From assembly GCF_005146945.1 (NCBI RefSeq), contig NZ_SWMS01000003.1:1-64000 (forward strand): 64,000 nucleotides of DNA, in the 5' to 3' direction. The notes beneath the pieces were generated by a model. The model did no database searches. It was not told the origin of the DNA and was given only the letters and a program-made list of their open reading frames with translations. Shown here piece by piece: positions 1-8,156 of this stretch (position 1 is the stretch's first letter; every line of letters starts with the position of its first letter). A program made the translations under genes and the position numbers. This stretch comes from Prauserella endophytica. GTDB lineage: Bacteria; Actinomycetota; Actinomycetes; Mycobacteriales; Pseudonocardiaceae.

Positions 1-52
1 CGGTGGCCTTCCGAGTCAGGAGTGCCGGGATCCCGCCCACACACATCATCAC

Positions 53-69
53 TGTGGCCTTCACTGCGG
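53..69. repeat. Half copy of the GTGAAGGCCACC palindrome
   Basis: The 17 bases at 53-69 match the right arm of the intergenic palindrome found whole at 41042-41098 in 16 of 17 positions. No left arm lies upstream, so this looks like a solo half-element in front of the acetyltransferase gene. Confidence 0.4.
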
Positions 70-138
70 GTGGGGCTGCGGCGGGGCTGGCGCTAATCCG
101 GTGGCGGCCGCGGGCGCCGGTGGACGAGCATCGGACCC

Positions 139-1332
139 ATGACCGATCACCGCACGCGCGTGCTGCGCGAGGACGAGCTGCGCGCCGCCAGCACGCTGTT
201 CCGTGCCGCCCTGCACATCAAGCCGGCTCCCGACGAGGAATGGGACCGCACGCGGCACGCCTACCAGCCAGGTCGCACTCTCGGCGTCTTCGACGACGCC
301 CTCATCGGCACCGCCCGCTCGACCGACTCGGACCTGACGGTGCCCGGCGGGGCCCCGGTGCGCTCCGCGGCGGTCACGGGTGTCGGCGTGCGGGCCGACC
401 GCACGCGGCGCGGCGTGCTGACCGAGCTGATGCGCGCCCAGTTCGAGGACTTCGCCGAGCGCGGGGTGATCGCCGCGAACCTCTGGGCCTCCGAGGGGCC
501 GATCTACGGCCGCTTCGGCTACGGCGTCGCCACCCACGGGCGCTCGTCCACGGTCAACCGGCGGCAGGCCGTCCTGCGGCCCGACGTACCACCGGGCGGT
601 GAGGTCGAGCTGATCGACGTCGACGCGGCGCGGACGGTGCTCGCGGAGAGCTACGCGCGCATCAGCAGGCGCTCGGGCATGATGGCCAGGCCGGACCACT
701 GGTGGAACTACTTCGACGGCGCGCTGAGAAGGGGCGACGACCCGGTCACGATCGCCGTGCATCACGGCAGGCACGGCGTCGACGGCTTCGTGGTATACCG
801 CGTGGGCCGCACCGCGGGCGGTCCCGGCGTGCTCACGGTCGAGGACCTGCACTACGACGACACCGCGGCGTTCGCGGGGATCTGGCGCTACCTGCTCTCG
901 GTCGACCTGGTCGACGAGATCTCGCTGGTGTACCGGCCGCTCGACGAGCCCGTCGACCTCCTGTTCACCGACCCGCGCGCGTGCCGGGTGACGGGCGGCG
1001 GCGACGAGACATGGCTGCGGCTGCTCGACGTTCCCGCCGCGCTGGCGGCCCGGCGCTGGGCCGGGGAGCCGCTGGTGATCGAGGTCATGGACCCGGTGCT
1101 GGAGCACAACACCGGCCGCTATCTCCTGAGCCAGGACGGGGCGGTGCGCACCGACGAGCCCTCGGCCGTGCGGCTCGGTGTGGACGCGCTGGCGATGGCC
1201 TACCTCGGCGGCTGGCGGCCGTCGGCGCTCGCGAGGGCCGGACGCCTGTGGTTCGCGCAGCCCGCCACCGCGCGGGTGGCGGATCAGCTGTTCGCTGCGC
1301 ATGCGGCGCCGTGGTGCGGTACGTTCTTCTGA
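139..1332 (+). CDS. Eis-like GNAT N-acetyltransferase
   Basis: This 397-residue protein has the layout of the Eis (enhanced intracellular survival) family: an N-terminal GNAT domain, a second GNAT-like domain and a C-terminal sterol-carrier-like domain. Eis enzymes move acetyl groups from acetyl-CoA to amines such as aminoglycosides. The acetyl-CoA loop region (VGVRADRTRRGVLTELM, about residues 75-92) and the family signature YGRFGYGVAT near residue 121 are visible. The chain ends in Phe-Phe; in Eis the terminal carboxylate acts in catalysis, so this end looks intact. The ATG at 139 fits the domain start. The native substrate cannot be read from the sequence. Confidence 0.85.
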   Translation: MTDHRTRVLREDELRAASTLFRAALHIKPAPDEEWDRTRHAYQPGRTLGVFDDALIGTARSTDSDLTVPGGAPVRSAAVTGVGVRADRTRRGVLTELMRAQFEDFAERGVIAANLWASEGPIYGRFGYGVATHGRSSTVNRRQAVLRPDVPPGGEVELIDVDAARTVLAESYARISRRSGMMARPDHWWNYFDGALRRGDDPVTIAVHHGRHGVDGFVVYRVGRTAGGPGVLTVEDLHYDDTAAFAGIWRYLLSVDLVDEISLVYRPLDEPVDLLFTDPRACRVTGGGDETWLRLLDVPAALAARRWAGEPLVIEVMDPVLEHNTGRYLLSQDGAVRTDEPSAVRLGVDALAMAYLGGWRPSALARAGRLWFAQPATARVADQLFAAHAAPWCGTFF

Positions 1333-1367
1333 CCTGTGAACGATCAACTTCTCCGGGGTGTCCGACT

Positions 1368-1775
1368 GTGCGGGTTCGCGCTGTCCTGTTGGTGATGATG
1401 GCGGGCGCCGCCCTGCTGCTCGGGGCGTGCGACAGCGGCGGGGAGGAGCCCGCCACGCCGGCCTCCGAGAGCTCAGCGACCTCCGCTGCGACCTCGTCGG
1501 GCGAACAGGCCACCGCCACCGCGGCGAGCACCACGACCAGCCTGGCGCCCGTGTCGAAGGTGTTCGACGCGGAGGCCATGCAGATGTCGGTGCAGCAGAT
1601 CCTCACTCAGAGCTACCGTGTCGAGGGCGTCGAGCGTGTCACCTGCCCGCCGGACCAGCCGGTGGAGGTCGGTCTCAAGTTCGACTGCACCGCCGTGATC
1701 GCGGGCGAGCCGAAGCGTGTGCAGATCACGGTCAAGAACGAGAACGACGAGTACGAGGTCGGTTACCCGCGGTGA
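1368..1775 (+). CDS. DUF4333 lipoprotein
   Basis: A 135-residue secreted lipoprotein. A basic N-terminus (VRVRA) is followed by a hydrophobic stretch and the lipobox LLGAC, with the lipidated Cys near residue 21. A Ser/Thr/Ala-rich linker of about 40 residues then leads to a compact domain with the DUF4333 cysteine pair (VTCPPDQPVEVG...FDC). The GTG at 1368 is the start that gives a proper signal peptide. Its stop overlaps the GTG of the PIG-L gene by 4 bp, so the two are probably translated together. DUF4333 has no defined function; it is common in mycobacterial and pseudonocardial envelope proteins. Confidence 0.8.
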   Translation: MRVRAVLLVMMAGAALLLGACDSGGEEPATPASESSATSAATSSGEQATATAASTTTSLAPVSKVFDAEAMQMSVQQILTQSYRVEGVERVTCPPDQPVEVGLKFDCTAVIAGEPKRVQITVKNENDEYEVGYPR

Positions 1776-2566
1776 GCACGCCCGGCGGGCGCACCGTCGT
1801 GGCGTTTCACGCCCATGCCGACGACGAGGTGCTGCTCACCGGTGGGACGCTCGCCCGGCTCGCCGCCGAGGGGCACCGCGTGGTGATCGTCGTGGCGTCC
1901 GACAGCGCCGATGAGGACAAGGCGAGGGTGCGCGCGGCCGAGCTGCGCGCGAGCGCTCGGATCCTGGGTGCGGCGAGGGTCGCGCACCTCGGGTACGCCG
2001 ACAGCGGGCACGGCCCGCTGCTCTTCGCCGACCCGCCGGGCCGCACGCGGTTCGTGCGCGCCGACGTCGGCGAGGCCGCGGCCAAGCTCGCCGCGCTGCT
2101 TCGGGAGGAGCGGGCCGACCTGCTGCTGAGCTACGACCCGCGCGGCGGATACGGGCACCGGGACCATGTGCACGTCCACCACGTCGGCCTGCACGCCGCC
2201 GCGCTCACCGGCGTTCGCGTGCTGGAGGCGACGATGCCCCGCGAGCCGGTGGCGAGGGCCTACGACGTGCTGACGGCGCTGCGGGTGCCGCTGCGCTACG
2301 ACCGCGATGTCTTCCACGGCGCCTTCAGCCCGCGCGCGGAGATCACGCACCGCTACGACGTGCGCGCGTTCGCGGCACGGAAACGCGCCGCGCTCGCGGC
2401 CCACGAGTCGCAGGTCGGCGGTGGCGGCCGGGTGGGCCCGCTGTTCCGGGGGTTGTTGCGGCTGCCCGTGCCGATCTTCGCTGTGCTGTTCGGCAGGGAG
2501 TGGTTCGTGGAGGCCCAGCCCCGCTCCGGCGCCCAAGGGCATGTCGGTGGCGGTCAATGCGACTGA
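1772..2566 (+). CDS. PIG-L family deacetylase (LmbE-like)
   Basis: 264 residues with the zinc-binding signature AHADDE at about residue 13 (usual form AHPDDE) and the distal HRDHVHVHH motif near residue 130, both hallmarks of LmbE/PIG-L amide hydrolases. In actinomycetes these enzymes deacetylate GlcNAc-type substrates in mycothiol synthesis (MshB), mycothiol-conjugate hydrolysis (Mca) or antibiotic maturation. This one lacks obvious MshB/Mca context. The GTG start overlaps the upstream lipoprotein stop (GTGA). Its 3' end overlaps the convergent carotenoid gene by 13 bp. Confidence 0.88.
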   Translation: MSTPGGRTVVAFHAHADDEVLLTGGTLARLAAEGHRVVIVVASDSADEDKARVRAAELRASARILGAARVAHLGYADSGHGPLLFADPPGRTRFVRADVGEAAAKLAALLREERADLLLSYDPRGGYGHRDHVHVHHVGLHAAALTGVRVLEATMPREPVARAYDVLTALRVPLRYDRDVFHGAFSPRAEITHRYDVRAFAARKRAALAAHESQVGGGGRVGPLFRGLLRLPVPIFAVLFGREWFVEAQPRSGAQGHVGGGQCD

Positions 2567-4080
2567 GGCGCCCTCGGGGTGGCGTGGGCGGCCAGCAGCC
2601 GCAGGGGCGGGATGCGGCCCCGCACGGGCACGCTTAGCAGGTCGTGGCCGGTGACGCCCCAGGCGGCCAGCAGTCGGTTGGCCGCCGCCAGTCCGGTGGT
2701 CGCCGCCCGCTCCATGAGCGCGACGGGAAGGTCAACGCGGATGGCGTCGCCCGCGAGGACGAGACCCTCCACCGGGGTCTCGATGCCGGGCCTGCGCGGG
2801 AAGCCGCCCGGCGGGAACAGGGGGCAGTCGGCCCGCCATTCGGAGCGGTCCGCCACGGTCGTCGCCGTGCGGGTCTCCGGATAGAGCTCGTGCAGCCGCG
2901 TGAGCAGAGCCCGCCCGGTCTCCTCGGCCGAACCCGTTGCGGCGTAGGCGTGCAGTTCGACCACGGACCCGCCCGAGCGCCGTGCCCAGGACGCGGCGTC
3001 GCTGTCGAACCGGTCGAGCACGCTGATGTTGTCCAGCGGCGGCAGGCCGCCGGTGGCCAGGAAGGCGGGGCGGGCGGGTTCGACCGGCCGGTCGAACCAC
3101 AGGCGGCGGACCAGGAACGGCGGCGCGGTCGCGAGTCCCGCGATCCGGTCGCGCCAGTCGCGGCTGCCGAGACCGGGGGAGGCGGCCACCACCTCCCGCA
3201 GGCCGCGCACATCCAGTGCGAGCACCACGGCGTCGGCCTCGGTCACGTGCGCGCCGGTGTGGACCCGGAACCGGGTGCCCGGCTCGATCGCCTCGACCGC
3301 CGTTCCGGTGTGGACGGTCCCGCCGTGGCGGCCGAGCTGTTCGGCGAGCGGCTGCCACAGGCGGTGGAAGGGCTCGTTCGCCACGTCGAAGAGCAGCCCC
3401 TCGGCGGAACCGAGGAAGTACAGGTGGAACATCACCGCCAGCTCGGCGGCCGAGAGCTGCCGGGGATCGGCGAAAAAGCTGCGGGAGAACACGTCGAAGG
3501 CGAGGTGACGGGCCGCGGGCGGGAACCGGACCCGGTCGAGGAACTCCCGCGCGTCGATGTGGTCGAGCTCCTCGTAGGTGCCCGGCACGCGGACGTTCAG
3601 CAGCGCCAGCGCCGTCCTCCGGTCGACGCGCAGCAGGTCCCTCGCGGTGAAGGTGGGGCTGCGCAATGCGAAGGCGAGCGCGTTCCACGGCGGCGTGCGG
3701 GGCAGGCCCTCGAAGCTATCGGTGCGGCCGTGCGCGTCCACCAGCGGGTAGTCCGGCACGGGGGTCAGCACGCCGAGGTCCGGGTCGGCACGGCGCAGCA
3801 GCGCCCGCAGGTTGTAGTACTGGCGGAAGAAGGCGTGGAATCCCCGGCTCATGCCGGTGCGCGTCCCGTCGGGAAGCGTCGTGGTCCACCCGCCGACGCG
3901 GCCACCGAGGTAGGACTCGCGCTCGAACAGTTCGACCGCGACACCGCGCTCCGCGAGCGCGGTCGCCGCCGCCAGGCCCGCGATGCCGCCACCGGCCACG
4001 ACGACGCGGCGGCCGGTCCCGGTCGCGCCGGACCGGCCGCGTGGCGCGGGATGCCGTGCCCGCCTGCGATCGCGGCTCAT
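2554..4080 (-). CDS. crtU: FAD-dependent carotenoid-modifying enzyme, CrtU-like
   Basis: 508 residues beginning with an FAD Rossmann motif (VVVAGGGIAGLAAA, about residues 26-39) and carrying the RGFHAFFRQYYNLR motif typical of isorenieratene (phi-ring) synthases, which desaturate and rearrange beta-rings into aromatic rings. A C-terminal FAD contact (GLVLAGDAIRVDLP) is present. It is the last gene of the operon crtYc-crtYd-methyltransferase-this gene and overlaps the methyltransferase stop by 4 bp. Adjacent lycopene cyclase genes support aromatic-ring carotenoid synthesis. A phytoene-desaturase-like enzyme of other specificity is the alternative. Confidence 0.75.
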   Translation of the reverse strand: MSRDRRRARHPAPRGRSGATGTGRRVVVAGGGIAGLAAATALAERGVAVELFERESYLGGRVGGWTTTLPDGTRTGMSRGFHAFFRQYYNLRALLRRADPDLGVLTPVPDYPLVDAHGRTDSFEGLPRTPPWNALAFALRSPTFTARDLLRVDRRTALALLNVRVPGTYEELDHIDAREFLDRVRFPPAARHLAFDVFSRSFFADPRQLSAAELAVMFHLYFLGSAEGLLFDVANEPFHRLWQPLAEQLGRHGGTVHTGTAVEAIEPGTRFRVHTGAHVTEADAVVLALDVRGLREVVAASPGLGSRDWRDRIAGLATAPPFLVRRLWFDRPVEPARPAFLATGGLPPLDNISVLDRFDSDAASWARRSGGSVVELHAYAATGSAEETGRALLTRLHELYPETRTATTVADRSEWRADCPLFPPGGFPRRPGIETPVEGLVLAGDAIRVDLPVALMERAATTGLAAANRLLAAWGVTGHDLLSVPVRGRIPPLRLLAAHATPRAPQSH

Positions 4081-4763
4081 GCCACCGCCCGGAACGTGTG
4101 CACGATGCCACGTTGCCAGCCGCGCACGGTGCCGCAGCGGACGTCGCGGAACCCGGCGTGCCGCAGCATCGCGACGACACCCGCGGGGTCGTCGAAGTCG
4201 CGGACGCTGCGCCACAGGTAGCGGTACAGGCTCGCGTCACCGGCGACGAGCCTGCCCGACGGGATGATCACCGACCAGCACACGGCGTTCCAGATCCACC
4301 TCGGCACCGGGTGGTCGCTGAGGCTGTAGTCGTGCACCACGAGCACGCCACCCGGGCGCAGCAGGTCCCGCAGCGCGGTGAGCGTGCGGTCCGGATCGGG
4401 CAGGTTGCGGACCAGGTACGCGGCGAGGACGCCGTCGAAGGGCCCGGTGACGCCCGCGGCCGGGAGGTCCTCGACGCGGCCGTGGACGAACTCGACGGGC
4501 CGGGGCCAGGTCTTTCCGGCGGCGACGGCGAGCATCGCGGCGGAGCCGTCGACGGCGACGACGTCGGCATCGGGCACCGCGGCGAGCACCGCGGCCGTCG
4601 AGGCGCCCGTGCCGCAGCCGGCGTCGAGCACGCGCGGGCCCGCACCGGCGAGACCGCGGGCGGCCGCGCGCAGGTGCGCGTGGTAGCCGGGGTTGAGCCC
4701 GACGAGCCGGTCGTACGCCGTCGCCGCGTGGTCGAACGCGGCGGGTACGTCGTGGCGGGTCAT
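4077..4763 (-). CDS. Class I SAM-dependent methyltransferase (CrtT/UbiE-like)
   Basis: 228 residues with SAM motif I (VLDAGCGTGAST, about residues 43-54), the acidic motif II residue in VVAVDGS, and a post-I region VRNLPDPDRTLTALRDLLRPGG typical of UbiE-like methyltransferases. It lies between the lycopene cyclase and CrtU-like genes with 4-bp overlaps on both sides, so it most likely acts on the same carotenoid pathway, as CrtT is proposed to do in Streptomyces isorenieratene clusters. The ATG at 4763 lies inside the overlap. The exact substrate is unknown. Confidence 0.8.
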   Translation of the reverse strand: MTRHDVPAAFDHAATAYDRLVGLNPGYHAHLRAAARGLAGAGPRVLDAGCGTGASTAAVLAAVPDADVVAVDGSAAMLAVAAGKTWPRPVEFVHGRVEDLPAAGVTGPFDGVLAAYLVRNLPDPDRTLTALRDLLRPGGVLVVHDYSLSDHPVPRWIWNAVCWSVIIPSGRLVAGDASLYRYLWRSVRDFDDPAGVVAMLRHAGFRDVRCGTVRGWQRGIVHTFRAVA

Positions 4764-5080
4764 GCGCGGGACCGTTCGCGTTCGGGCCGTACCCAGCACA
4801 GCAGGGTGAGCGTGACGAGGCCGAAACCGAACAGGAAGTCCTCGACGGGGATGTCGAAGGGGAACCGCACCCCGCTGAGGTGCGCGGGGTTGTAGACGAC
4901 GATGGGCGCGCTGAGCTTGGTCAGCCACCCGTCCACGGGCACCTGGAACGCGAACACGATCGCGAGCGTGACCCAGTAGGCGGGGCGGCGGAACAGCCCC
5001 GTGCGCAGCCACGCCAGTTCGGCCACGATCACGGCGGGTACCGACAGCAGCGCGGGCAGGGTGTAGCCGACGCCGGTCAC
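4760..5080 (-). CDS. crtYd: Lycopene cyclase domain protein, CrtYd-like subunit
   Basis: A 106-residue hydrophobic protein with about three membrane spans and the PVEDFLFGFGLVTLT motif found in the C-terminal half of heterodimeric lycopene cyclases. It pairs with the upstream CrtYc-like subunit to close the ends of lycopene into beta- or epsilon-rings. The GTG at 5080 overlaps the stop of the partner gene (GTGA), consistent with 1:1 production. Confidence 0.85.
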   Translation of the reverse strand: MTGVGYTLPALLSVPAVIVAELAWLRTGLFRRPAYWVTLAIVFAFQVPVDGWLTKLSAPIVVYNPAHLSGVRFPFDIPVEDFLFGFGLVTLTLLCWVRPERERSRA

Positions 5081-5412
5081 GCGCGCGCCCCGATCCGCCT
5101 GCCGAGCACCGCGCGCACGGCCTCGAACGTCAGCAGCCCGCAGAGCGGGATCACGAGGAAGAAGAGCGCCTCCTCCAGCGGCATCCCCGGCGCGACGTAC
5201 ACGCCGAGGGTGTAGCGGGAGTCGATGCTCCACACGCCGCCCGCGATCGCGGCGAGGTCCCACGCCGCGAACAGCGCGGCCGCGGGAAGCAGCGCGCGGA
5301 CGAGCCTGCGCGGCCTGCGGTAGACCCCGGCGCCGAGGAACTCCAGCGGCAGTGTGACGGCCACGCATGCGGCGAGCACGAGCAGGTAGTGGAGGTGGTC
5401 GGTGGACTCCAT
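5077..5412 (-). CDS. crtYc: Lycopene cyclase domain protein, CrtYc-like subunit
   Basis: 111 residues, three predicted membrane helices. It has the two family signatures: LHYLLVLAACVAVTLPLEF at the N-terminus and MPLEEALFFLVIPLCGLLTFEAV near residue 80. It is the first gene of the carotenoid operon. The ATG at 5412 follows an AAGGA ribosome-binding site; upstream in-frame starts have no such site. No crtE, crtB or crtI gene is present in the window, so lycopene must be made by genes elsewhere. Confidence 0.85.
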   Translation of the reverse strand: MESTDHLHYLLVLAACVAVTLPLEFLGAGVYRRPRRLVRALLPAAALFAAWDLAAIAGGVWSIDSRYTLGVYVAPGMPLEEALFFLVIPLCGLLTFEAVRAVLGRRIGARA

Positions 5413-5492
5413 GCGGCAATCCTTCGTGATCAGGGCGGCAGGTGCGACTGGGATGCCCGCGATCACGGTAGGCGAACCGGCGGAGCCTGACC

Positions 5493-5545
5493 GCAGTGAA
5501 GGCCACCATGCCTGCGTTCAACGCAGGCATGGTGGCCTTCACTGC
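5493..5545. repeat. Perfect intergenic palindrome, GTGAAGGCCACC family
   Basis: Two perfect 25-bp arms (5493-5517 and 5521-5545) separated by 3 bases form a long hairpin in the gap between crtYc and the LAxTG gene. The arms share the core GTGAAGGCCACC with copies at 13915-13963 and 41042-41098. On RNA it would be a strong stem and may act as a terminator. Repeated use of the same sequence suggests a mobile or family-specific palindromic unit. Confidence 0.85.
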
Positions 5546-5580
5546 AGTTCGGGGGCGCGGGGGCGCGGGGGCGCGGAGGG

Positions 5581-5745
5581 TTACAGGTCCGCTTGGCCCT
5601 TGCGGGGGAGGAGCTTGACCAGCGCGACGCCCGCCATGATCAGCATCAGGGCGGCGAGAACGAGCCACGCGGTGCTGAGACCGGTGTAGGCGAGCGTGCC
5701 GGCGGTGCCGGTGCCCGCGGCGGTGGAGATGCCTTTGCCGTACAT
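5581..5745 (-). CDS. 54-residue membrane protein with LAxTG-type sorting tail
   Basis: A 54-residue protein made of a short Gly/Ala/Thr-rich head, the pentapeptide LAYTG near residue 19, a hydrophobic span (about residues 25-44) and a basic tail (LLPRKGQ). This is the arrangement of a sortase cell-wall sorting signal, with the LAxTG form used by class E sortases of actinomycetes, but there is no separate N-terminal signal peptide. The ATG at 5745 has a strong GGGAGG site. It sits 5 bp downstream of the glycosyltransferase gene, so the two form an operon. It could simply be a one-span membrane subunit of the transferase. Confidence 0.65.
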   Translation of the reverse strand: MYGKGISTAAGTGTAGTLAYTGLSTAWLVLAALMLIMAGVALVKLLPRKGQADL

Positions 5746-5750
5746 GTGTT

Positions 5751-6902
5751 TCACCTCCCCTCGGTGAGTGCGGTGGCGGACCGGGTGACGTGGTGCCAGC
5801 GGGGGGTGCGGCGCAGCACCGCGTCCCGCCAGCCGGCGACGTACACCGCGAGCCGGAAGAAGTCGTAGATCATCTCTGGGACGAACAGCAGGGTCACTCC
5901 TATGCCCCGCCAGCCCGCCTTGCGGACGGTGATGAGGCGGTCCGCCACACACAGGGCGCCAACGCCGAGCCAGAACGGGTGCAGCACGATCGGCTGGCCC
6001 ATCGCGAGGGTCGCGCCGAACAGCAGCGGGTAGCCGATGATGACGGCGAAGCCGCAGACCGCCCACAGCTGCTGGAACAGGTAGGGCAGGGTCGTCCGGT
6101 TGACGCCGTGGGTGCGCATGTTGTCGAGCGCGCCCCGCTGCCAGCGCAGGCGCTGCCGCCACAGATCCCGCCACGTCGGCATGAGCTCCGTCGTCGTCGA
6201 GCACCGGCCCGGTGACACGCAGCGGTAGCCGAGTCTCAAACAGGCCAGGGTGATCTCCATGTCCTCGGTCAGTGCGGCGCGGTCGTAGAACTCGCCCCGG
6301 CGGCCGGGCAGGGATCGCCCGCGCGCTTCGGCGATCTCGCGCAGCACCGAGACCCGCAGCATGGTCGAGGTTCCCGTGAGCACCCAGACCCCTCGGCCCC
6401 GGCGCAGGACGTCGCGCGCGTAGCGGACGTACTCGTTGCGCTGCAACTGCGCGAGCATGCCCGAGCCGCCCTCGCCGTAGAAGATGCCGCCGACGGCGCC
6501 GATCGCCGGGTCGCGGTGCAGGGCCCGCAGCGCGGTGGCGATCCAGTCGTCGCCGAGCAGCGAGTCCGCGTCCATGACGAGCACGAGGTCGTCATCGTCG
6601 AGTTGGGGCAGCAGCCGGTCGAGCGCCTGGTTGAGGGCGCCGGCCTTCTTGTCCACATTGGCCTCGGTGGTGAACACCGTCGCGCCGTGCGCGATCGCGA
6701 TGTCGGCCGTGCGGTCGGTGCAGTTGTCCGCCACCACGTACACGGCGTCCGGCGGCACGGACTGCCGCCGCAGCGACCCGAGCGTCAGTGCGATGCTCGC
6801 TTCCTCGTCGTGCGCGGGGACCACCGTTACGACGCGGCTTCCGCCGGCTGTGTGCGCTCCCACGGGCCACCTTGCCCTTCCGTTTTCAGGACGCGTTGTC
6901 AC
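5751..6902 (-). CDS. Family 2 glycosyltransferase, processive membrane type
   Basis: About 383 residues. The N-terminal GT-A domain has VVPAHDEE, the DxD motif in VMDADSLLGDDW, the general base in LTEDMEI and the QRLRWQRG motif (Q/RxxRW), the set shared by poly-N-acetylglucosamine, hyaluronan and cellulose synthases. At least three membrane helices follow. It therefore probably extends or exports a beta-linked polysaccharide from UDP-sugars. The start is uncertain: a TTG at 6962 would add 20 Pro-rich residues with poor codon usage, so the GTG at 6902 is preferred. Neither has a convincing ribosome-binding site. Confidence 0.8.
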   Translation of the reverse strand: MTTRPENGRARWPVGAHTAGGSRVVTVVPAHDEEASIALTLGSLRRQSVPPDAVYVVADNCTDRTADIAIAHGATVFTTEANVDKKAGALNQALDRLLPQLDDDDLVLVMDADSLLGDDWIATALRALHRDPAIGAVGGIFYGEGGSGMLAQLQRNEYVRYARDVLRRGRGVWVLTGTSTMLRVSVLREIAEARGRSLPGRRGEFYDRAALTEDMEITLACLRLGYRCVSPGRCSTTTELMPTWRDLWRQRLRWQRGALDNMRTHGVNRTTLPYLFQQLWAVCGFAVIIGYPLLFGATLAMGQPIVLHPFWLGVGALCVADRLITVRKAGWRGIGVTLLFVPEMIYDFFRLAVYVAGWRDAVLRRTPRWHHVTRSATALTEGR

Positions 6903-7040
6903 GCACGGTGACAATGGTCGCCGTGGAGCGGACTGTGGCGGCGGCGGGAAGTTCTCCGTCAAAACCCCAGGTCTGTGCGTCGCTTGCCGGGTAGATCCGA
7001 AAAGGCGAGCGGTTCATTACTGCAATCAGGCTATGAGCTG

Positions 7041-7067
7041 GATCACAATCATATACGTAGTGTGATC
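7041..7067. promoter_or_regulatory. Candidate operator upstream of the glycosyltransferase
   Basis: Inverted 7-bp arms GATCACA (7041-7047) and TGTGATC (7061-7067) flank 13 AT-rich bases. The site lies in an unusually AT-rich patch upstream of the minus-strand glycosyltransferase/LAxTG operon, where a promoter is expected. No regulator can be assigned. Confidence 0.35.
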
Positions 7068-7096
7068 GACGCGGATCGTGTTCGCCGCCGGGGCGG

Positions 7097-7927
7097 TCAC
7101 GACCAGGGCGTGACCGGGCGCGGCCTGGGCGCGCCGTCGAGGACCACGTCGACGCGCTCGTCGAAGAAGCACACGTGGTCCGCGATCTCCGTGAGGCCGG
7201 CCAGCGGTCGCGCATACGTCCAGGCGACGTCGGGGTGGGACCGGCCCCCGGTGTCGGCTGAGAAGTACGTGGCCAGACCCTTGTAGGCGCACACGCTCGT
7301 GGTGTCCGACGGGCTCAGCAGGTCCATCCGCACATCGGCCCTCGGGAGGTAGAACCGCGGAGTGATGTGGGTTTCGAAGAGCAGCAGCGCTGAGGTGCTC
7401 TCGGCCAGCGGCACGCCGTCCAGCTGGATCCGCACGCGGCTGGAGCTGCGCCGGACGTCGATGCGCGAGAACGGGTCGCGGGGATGGCCGACGATCGGCT
7501 CGTCCTCTTCGAGCCACTGGTCGAAGGCGCCGAAGTCGAGCACCACGTGGCCGGCGAGGTCGGGGTCGGCGGGCCGGAATCCGGCCGCATCGAGGAAAAG
7601 CGCGTTCGTGCGCAGCGACACCGGATCGCCATCGCAGGTGTGCGCGGCGAAGGCGGTGCGGGGGTCCAGCACCTGCGGGCTGTCCTTGCCGAGCGGCACC
7701 GGGTGCTCGGCGGCCGCGGCCCGGTCCGCGGGAACGACCGTGGCGAGCAGGTCCTCCTCCGGCACCGCGTAGGAGGCCACGACCCGTTTCGGCTCCCAGA
7801 CCAGCACGGCGCGGCGGGAGTCGGCGACCGTCTCGTCCCCGGCGATCGCCCGGACGCGCTTCTGGGTCGGCTCGAACCGGAGCTCACCGAGCTGCCGGGC
7901 GAACTGCTCGCTCAACTGCAGCGCCAT
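7097..7927 (-). CDS. Tandem DUF427 domain protein
   Basis: 276 residues containing two copies of the DUF427 beta-fold. The second copy (about residues 145-245) has the family pattern IQLDGVPLAES...FYLPRADV...SVCAYKGLATYFS. The fold is often found as single-domain small proteins of unknown function in actinobacteria and fungi. The ATG at 7927 follows a region with no coding character and is the best start. No operon partner: the neighbours on the same strand are separated by 190 bp or more. Confidence 0.75.
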   Translation of the reverse strand: MALQLSEQFARQLGELRFEPTQKRVRAIAGDETVADSRRAVLVWEPKRVVASYAVPEEDLLATVVPADRAAAAEHPVPLGKDSPQVLDPRTAFAAHTCDGDPVSLRTNALFLDAAGFRPADPDLAGHVVLDFGAFDQWLEEDEPIVGHPRDPFSRIDVRRSSSRVRIQLDGVPLAESTSALLLFETHITPRFYLPRADVRMDLLSPSDTTSVCAYKGLATYFSADTGGRSHPDVAWTYARPLAGLTEIADHVCFFDERVDVVLDGAPRPRPVTPWS

Positions 7928-8103
7928 GGCGCCCACTGTCCGCCCTCGGTCCCTGCCGGTCAACGTCCGGCCACCTGCTCTGGTGTGCGCGGCCCGCGCG
8001 TGGTCGGATGGCCCGAGACGGCGCGGAGGCGGTCCGGTGGGACGGCGACGCAGGAGCGGCGGCCCCGGATGCTGAGCGGAGGCGAGGCCGTCGACGCCGC
8101 ACG

Positions 8104-8156
8104 CCCTCGGCTGAGGGCCGCGGTGGAGGCCCATCTTCACCGCGGTTGGCCGAGGG
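8104..8156 (-). terminator. Nested hairpin after the acyl-CoA dehydrogenase gene
   Basis: Outer 8-bp arms (8104-8111 and 8149-8156) enclose inner 8-bp arms (8118-8125 and 8138-8145), giving a two-tier GC-rich stem directly after the minus-strand stop codon at 8157. There is no U-tract, which is common for actinobacterial terminators. Confidence 0.6.

Noticed and set aside
61-1347. Long minus-strand frame opposite the Eis-like gene
   Set aside because: Its composition is Arg/Gly/His-rich with no motif; the plus-strand protein has full family signatures, so this is a shadow typical of high-GC DNA.
6903-6962. TTG start extending the glycosyltransferase by 20 residues
   Set aside because: The added residues are Pro-rich, use codons rare in this genome and have no ribosome-binding site.
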